Source: an uncultured Granulosicoccaceae bacterium (GTDB taxonomy: Bacteria; Pseudomonadota; Gammaproteobacteria; Granulosicoccales; Granulosicoccaceae). From it: a stretch of DNA of 64,000 nt. The position numbers and the translations under genes were made by a program. The notes under the pieces are model-generated. The model ran no database searches. It saw nothing but the letters and a program-made list of their open reading frames with translations, and was not told the DNA's origin. The stretch spans positions 1 through 64,000 of the forward strand of contig CALLMF010000031.1 in assembly GCA_938006335.1 (NCBI GenBank), read 5' to 3'. Shown one piece after another: positions 58,894 to 64,000 of the stretch (positions are counted from its first letter, which is position 1; each line of letters starts with the position of its first letter).

Positions 58894-60345
58894 TCAGACG
58901 CGCCAGAACGCCGGCGTAAACAGAACGAGTAGCGTAAAAATCTCGAGACGACCGAACAGCATCGCGATGCTCAGCACGACGTAGGAAAAATCACCGAGTG
59001 AGGAATAGTTGGCCGCGACGATGCCAAGCCCTGGTCCCAGATTGTTGAGGCAGGCAACCACGGCAGAAAATGCGCTCTCCTGATCCAGTCCGGCAGCCAT
59101 CAGCAACAACAACATCAGGATCAGCAACACGACGTAGGCTGAAAAGAAGCCCCAGACGACATCGATCATGCTGTTGTCCAGCGCCTGGCCACCGATCTTG
59201 ACAACGATCTTGGCGTTGGGGTGCAACAAGCGCTTGAGCTCACGCAACCCCTGCTTGTAGAGCAGCACGACGCGAATCACCTTCATGCCGCCACCGGTGG
59301 AGCCGGTACAGCCGCCAGCAAAAGAAGCAAAGAGCAGAAAGATCGGCAGAAATCCTGGCCACTCGAAGTAGGCCTCGGACGTAAACCCCGTGGTCGTACC
59401 GATTGATACCACGTGAAACAAGGCATCGACAAAGGCGTGGTGCCCGGAAAGCGTTTCAGTGAACAACAAGTAAAGGCCACTGATGATCGTCATCCCGAGC
59501 ATCAGGAAGATGAATACCCGGAACTCCTCGTCACGAACGTAGTGTCTCAAGCTGCGGGTCCGGGCAGCAGTAAAATGCAATGCAAAGTTGACCGCCGAGA
59601 TCAACATGAAAATGATGGCGATCGACTCGATGAGATTGGATTCGAAGTAACCGATTGAATTGTCGTGAGTGGAGAAACCACCGATAGCCACCGTCGAAAA
59701 ACTATGCGCGATGGCATCAAAACCCGACATGCCGGCAAGCCAGTAGGCAAGCGCACACGTCACGGTCAGGCCGAGATAGATGTACCAGAGTGCCTTGGCG
59801 GTGCCGGCAATACGCGGCGTCAGTTTTTCCTTGTTGAGCCCGGGTGTCTCGGCGCGAAACAGCTGCTGCCCACCAATACCCAACATCGGTAACACCGCAA
59901 TGGCAAGCACGATGATCCCCATACCGCCCAGCCACTGCATCTGCTGACGATAAAACAGGATGGAGTGCGGCAGTCTGTCCAGGCCAACGATAAGCGTCGC
60001 ACCCGTGGTCGTGAGTCCACTCATGGACTCGAATACGGCAGCGGGAATCGACAGATCCAACGGACTGTACAACCAGAACGGCAGTCCCCCGAAGATGCCG
60101 AGTACCGTCCAGAACGCCACCACGACGACAAAGCCGTCGCGCAACTTGAGCGCCGCACGCACATGCCTGACAGGAAAGTACAGCAGAACACCGGTAACCA
60201 GGGTCGTCAGGAATGCACCGAGAAACGGCACGATGGCCCCGTCCTGATAAATCAGCCCCACCAGCACCGGAGTCAGCATGGTGATGCTGAACAGGGCAAG
60301 CAGAATTCCAACAACGCGCTGAACGACACGCAACTGTACTGGCAC
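58894..60345 (-). CDS. trkH: Trk potassium uptake protein TrkH
   Basis: FESMSGLTTTGATLI, GGFSTHDNSIGYF, TTGFTSEAYFEWPGF, GGCTGSTGGGMKVIRV. Confidence 0.96.
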   Translation of the reverse strand: MPVQLRVVQRVVGILLALFSITMLTPVLVGLIYQDGAIVPFLGAFLTTLVTGVLLYFPVRHVRAALKLRDGFVVVVAFWTVLGIFGGLPFWLYSPLDLSIPAAVFESMSGLTTTGATLIVGLDRLPHSILFYRQQMQWLGGMGIIVLAIAVLPMLGIGGQQLFRAETPGLNKEKLTPRIAGTAKALWYIYLGLTVTCALAYWLAGMSGFDAIAHSFSTVAIGGFSTHDNSIGYFESNLIESIAIIFMLISAVNFALHFTAARTRSLRHYVRDEEFRVFIFLMLGMTIISGLYLLFTETLSGHHAFVDALFHVVSIGTTTGFTSEAYFEWPGFLPIFLLFASFAGGCTGSTGGGMKVIRVVLLYKQGLRELKRLLHPNAKIVVKIGGQALDNSMIDVVWGFFSAYVVLLILMLLLLMAAGLDQESAFSAVVACLNNLGPGLGIVAANYSSLGDFSYVVLSIAMLFGRLEIFTLLVLFTPAFWRV

Positions 60346-60368
60346 GGGATGCAGACTCGGCTTGTGGG

Positions 60369-61742
60369 TCAGACGAAGGTCACACTGACCTGAAACAGCT
60401 TTTCCACATCACCAATCTGTTGCTTGTCAGTGATCAACACGATGAGGTGGTCCTCGGGTTCGATCACAAGATCATGGTGACCGATCAGTACATCCTTGCC
60501 ACGAACAACGACACCGATATTGGCGCTCTTGGGCAGCTTGATCTCGCCAATGGTACGCCCCACCAGCATCGATGTCTCCTTGTCTCCGTGAGCAACGCCC
60601 TCCAGCGCTTCGGCCGCACCCCGGCGCAGCGAATGCACCGCCACAACATCCCCGCGCCGAATCAGGGTCAGCAACGCGCCGATGGTAATTTGCTGTGGGG
60701 AGATTGCAACGTCGATGATGTTGCGCTCTACCAACTCGACATAGGCCGGGCGATTGATCAACGACATGATCTTGCGGGCGCCCATGCGCTTGGCAAGCAT
60801 CGCCGAGAGGATGTTGGCTTCGTCGTCGTTGGTCAAGGCACAGAACACATCCATCTGCTGAATGCCTTCCTCGATGAGCATCTCCTGATCGGCGACGTCA
60901 CCATTGAGCACCATTGAACTGGTCAATTGTGACGCAAGCTCGATCGCCCGATCTTCCCGCGCTTCAATGATCTTTACCCGGTAGTGACGCTCGAGCTTGC
61001 GGGCAAGCAACTGCCCGATGTTACCGCCGCCAGCGATCATGACGCGCTTGTTCGGCACGTTGTCGTGATGAAACTGTGACATCACCACGGCCGTATGCTT
61101 GCGCTCGCCAAGGAAGAAGACATTATCCTCTTCCAGTATCACGGTAGAGCCCGTCGGAATGATGACCTCGTCGCCTCGGTACACCGCCATCACACGAGTT
61201 TCCATATCACCCAGCAAATCCGGCAAGCGCGATAGCGCAAGCCCCGCCATCGGTGCGCCGGGCTGTACTTCCACGCCGACCATGCGCACGGCACCGCGTG
61301 CAAAGTCGAGAACCTGGATCGCGCCCGGGTGCTCGATGATGCGGCGTATGTGATCGGTAATCAGCTGTTCCGGGCTGATGATCACATCGATTGGTATGTG
61401 TTCGTTGTTGAACAGATTCTTCTCGCTGGTGTACTCGTGCGAGCGTATACGTGCAATCTTGGCTGGCGTGCGATACAGGGTGTACGCAATCTGGATCGCA
61501 ACGATGTTGGTCTCGTCCGAGTTCGTTGCCGCGATGATCATGTCGCAGTCTTCAGCGCCGGCTGCACGCAACACCTCTGGGTAGGACGCGGGGCCCGTGA
61601 TCGTCCTCAGGTCGGTACTGTCCTCAAGCGCCTGCAAGCGCGCCGGGTTGGTATCAACCACGGTAACGTCGTTGTCTTCGCTAGCGAGACTCTGGGCGAC
61701 GGTAGACCCCACCTGACCTGCACCGAGCACGATGATCTTCAT
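60369..61742 (-). CDS. trkA: Trk potassium uptake protein TrkA
   Basis: MKIIVLGAGQVGSTVAQSLASEDNDVTVVD; second Rossmann RVMIAGGGNIGQLLARKLE. Confidence 0.96.
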   Translation of the reverse strand: MKIIVLGAGQVGSTVAQSLASEDNDVTVVDTNPARLQALEDSTDLRTITGPASYPEVLRAAGAEDCDMIIAATNSDETNIVAIQIAYTLYRTPAKIARIRSHEYTSEKNLFNNEHIPIDVIISPEQLITDHIRRIIEHPGAIQVLDFARGAVRMVGVEVQPGAPMAGLALSRLPDLLGDMETRVMAVYRGDEVIIPTGSTVILEEDNVFFLGERKHTAVVMSQFHHDNVPNKRVMIAGGGNIGQLLARKLERHYRVKIIEAREDRAIELASQLTSSMVLNGDVADQEMLIEEGIQQMDVFCALTNDDEANILSAMLAKRMGARKIMSLINRPAYVELVERNIIDVAISPQQITIGALLTLIRRGDVVAVHSLRRGAAEALEGVAHGDKETSMLVGRTIGEIKLPKSANIGVVVRGKDVLIGHHDLVIEPEDHLIVLITDKQQIGDVEKLFQVSVTFV

Positions 61743-63118
61743 GCGTCGCGCACCTTGTCAAGATCGATATCCAGGCTCCTGAGCTTACGGTAGAGATGCG
61801 TACGCTCCATGCCTACATGCTTGGCAAGATCGCCGATATTGCCTTGGGAATCGATCAGACAACGTATCAGGTAGCGGCGCTCGAAATCGGCCCTGGCTTC
61901 CCTGAGTGGCAAGTCATGACGCAGCACGATACTCGTGTCCTCTGCCTGCTCACCCGGCTCGCGCACACCAAGGGCCCTGTCGATTTCGGCAACCTCGATT
62001 TCACTGCTGCCACCGAGTAACAACAAGCGTTGCACCAGATTCTTGAGTTCGAGCAGATTGCAGGGCCAATCGAAGTTGCGCAAGCGATTTTGCGCAGACA
62101 GCGTGAAATGCCGATACGGGAGGCCCTCCTGCTCGACATGCCAGTTGACGAAGCCTTCAAGCAGCGCAGGAATGTCCTCGCGCCTGGAGCGCAAGGACTC
62201 GATGGTGATCTCTTCGGTGTTCAGGATACGCGCGAGCGTGGTATCAAAGGCATTGCGTTTGAGCAGCTCTGCCATGGGCTCGCGCGAGGTCGCCACAAAG
62301 CGACACTGCAAGGGCACTCGGGTGTTACCGCCCACGCGCATGAAACCTTGTTGTTGAATGGCTTGACGCAAGCAGGTCTGTGCACTGGCGGGCAATAGCT
62401 CGACATCGGTCAGGCACAGGGTGCCAGCGCCAGCGGTTTCCAGATACCCGGGGCGAACCGCGTCCCCGGTTTCTTCCCCGTAGAGTTCAAGGTGTGCGTT
62501 GGCCGACGACAAGGCATCACATCGCAAGTGCGTGAACGGCCCCGTCGGAGACAGCCCACGATCGTGCAGATTCTGTGCAAACACGAGTCGGCCGCTTCCC
62601 AACTCGCCAACCAGCATGACGGGTGTGCTGCGGGTAGCCACGTCATCAAGTACCGCACGAAGATTCTCGACCACGGGGCTGTCACCCAGCAACTGCGGCA
62701 GCCGTGCGATCGGCAACGTTTCGTTGGAATCGTTTGCCGCGACGTGTCCCGCATCAGCAAAGGCCCGCTCCACCGTCAGTAGTAGCTTGGCGAGCGAGAC
62801 CGGCTTTTCGATGAAGTCCACTGCACCGTGGCGCGTGGCTTCAACCGCCGTCTCCACGGTGCCATGCCCGGAGATCATGATGACCGGAAACGCCAACGTG
62901 CCACCGAGCTTCCAGCTCTTGAGCAGGGTCACCCCATCCATATCCGGCATCCAGATATCGAGCAGGACCAGATCCGGCCTCTGCTCCTCGACTGCCAGCT
63001 GCGCTGCGGTCGCGGTATCTGCCACCGATACTGCATAACCCTCGTCTTCCAGTATTTCCTGGAGAAGGCTGCGTATGTCTGGCTCGTCGTCAACGACGAG
63101 CACGGATCGCATGTTCAT
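61739..63118 (-). CDS. ntrX: NtrX-like response regulator with degenerate AAA+ domain
   Basis: RSVLVVDDEPDIRSLLQEILEDEGYAV receiver; GELGSGRLVFA at Walker A position; Fis-type HTH IGDLAKHVGMERTHLYRKLRSL. Confidence 0.88.
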   Translation of the reverse strand: MNMRSVLVVDDEPDIRSLLQEILEDEGYAVSVADTATAAQLAVEEQRPDLVLLDIWMPDMDGVTLLKSWKLGGTLAFPVIMISGHGTVETAVEATRHGAVDFIEKPVSLAKLLLTVERAFADAGHVAANDSNETLPIARLPQLLGDSPVVENLRAVLDDVATRSTPVMLVGELGSGRLVFAQNLHDRGLSPTGPFTHLRCDALSSANAHLELYGEETGDAVRPGYLETAGAGTLCLTDVELLPASAQTCLRQAIQQQGFMRVGGNTRVPLQCRFVATSREPMAELLKRNAFDTTLARILNTEEITIESLRSRREDIPALLEGFVNWHVEQEGLPYRHFTLSAQNRLRNFDWPCNLLELKNLVQRLLLLGGSSEIEVAEIDRALGVREPGEQAEDTSIVLRHDLPLREARADFERRYLIRCLIDSQGNIGDLAKHVGMERTHLYRKLRSLDIDLDKVRDA

Positions 63119-63978
63119 GCCCGTTTCCTATCTGATGCGGTAGTGGAATTCACGTGGGTAGGCTGCTCGTCAGCCGGTGCTTGCCCACCGTAAGCCGCGC
63201 TTGTTCGCCCCGTGTTTCGGGTGGGAGAGCTCGAGGGATACGGTAGCGCAACGGTGACTCGTGCTCCCTGCACCAGACCATCATCGTGTCGGTTGTCGAG
63301 TCGAATGGTACCGCCATGCTCCTCCACGATCTTCTTGACAATGGCAAGCCCCAGACCGGTGCCCTTGGGCTTCGAGCTGACGTAGGGTTCGAACAAACGA
63401 TTCACCCGCTCGGCCTCGAAACCCGGGCCGGCATCCTCACACACGATCTCGGCAGCGTCGCGCTCACCACTGCCAGTCTGCGCGCTACGCGTCACGAGAT
63501 GTACGCGTCGCTCGGTCTGATCCGACTGAGCTTCGAGCGCGTTCTTGACGAGGTTGTGCACCAGCTGTCGCAGCCGCGCAAGATCCACGGGCAGAGGCGG
63601 CAGGTTTTCCTGCAGGGTCGTGTCAATCGTGACACCGCCGTCCTCGGCCGAGCGGTAGAGTTCAGCAACCTCGGCCACCAGAGTGTTGATATCGGTGTTC
63701 TGCAGCGCGAGCGAGGGTGCTGCCGCATACTCCGCGAAGGCGTTGACCATGGACTTCATCGAATCCACCTGATGTTCGATGGTGCGCGTGAGCCGCCCCA
63801 GAAGCTCGCGATCAGACTCGTCGACCCGCGTCGAGAACTTGTGACGCAAGCGCTCTGCCGAGAGCTGAATGGGCGTGAGCGGGTTCTTGATTTCGTGAGC
63901 GAGACGCCGCGCAACCTCACTCCATGCAGCGTCACGCTGCGCACTGACTACCGCCGTCATGTCGTCGATGACGATCAC
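63115..63978 (-). CDS. ntrY: NtrY-like sensor histidine kinase, C-terminal part (truncated by window edge)
   Basis: ARRLAHEIKNPLTPIQLSAERLRHKF H-box; VNRLFEPYVSSKPKGTGLGLAIVKKIVEEHGG. Confidence 0.92.
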   Translation of the reverse strand: MIVIDDMTAVVSAQRDAAWSEVARRLAHEIKNPLTPIQLSAERLRHKFSTRVDESDRELLGRLTRTIEHQVDSMKSMVNAFAEYAAAPSLALQNTDINTLVAEVAELYRSAEDGGVTIDTTLQENLPPLPVDLARLRQLVHNLVKNALEAQSDQTERRVHLVTRSAQTGSGERDAAEIVCEDAGPGFEAERVNRLFEPYVSSKPKGTGLGLAIVKKIVEEHGGTIRLDNRHDDGLVQGARVTVALPYPSSSPTRNTGRTSAAYGGQAPADEQPTHVNSTTASDRKRA

Positions 63979-64000
63979 TCGCCCGGTCGTGACATCCGCT

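Overview
A ~64 kb, GC-rich, densely coded chromosomal window. It is probably from a gammaproteobacterium: rho/trxA/rhlB synteny, Kdo genes (waaA, kdkA, lpxL-like) and an ntrYX-trkA-trkH block support this, but that is inference. I saw no rRNA, tRNA, CRISPR array or intact mobile element. Recognisable blocks, left to right: fatty acid desaturase; catabolic genes with a LysR regulator and a DMGDH-like FAD/GcvT oxidoreductase; upp; a lone sugar transferase; a TRAP transporter divergent from an RraA-family aldolase; a tightly overlapping minus-strand operon (sucrose-phosphate synthase, sucrose phosphatase, HisD-like, gamma-glutamyltransferase, DsrC, DsrM-like, DsrK-like, S9 oligopeptidase); purD/rho/trxA/rhlB; a GNAT/JmjC-cupin/YdcF/CelD-like cluster; pcm-tolC-lpxL-waaA-kdkA and glycosyltransferases; an MttB homologue; a hybrid sensor kinase coupled to a giant 1850-aa protein; uxuA with an SDR remnant; and MATE/trkH/trkA/ntrX/ntrY. 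The two strongest candidates for undescribed biology are (1) the GGT-DsrC-DsrM-DsrK-peptidase operon with no DsrAB in view, and (2) the 1850-aa GMC oxidoreductase / alpha-beta hydrolase / PhoD-like phosphatase fusion coupled to a hybrid histidine kinase. All family calls are from motif recognition by eye; no searches were run.
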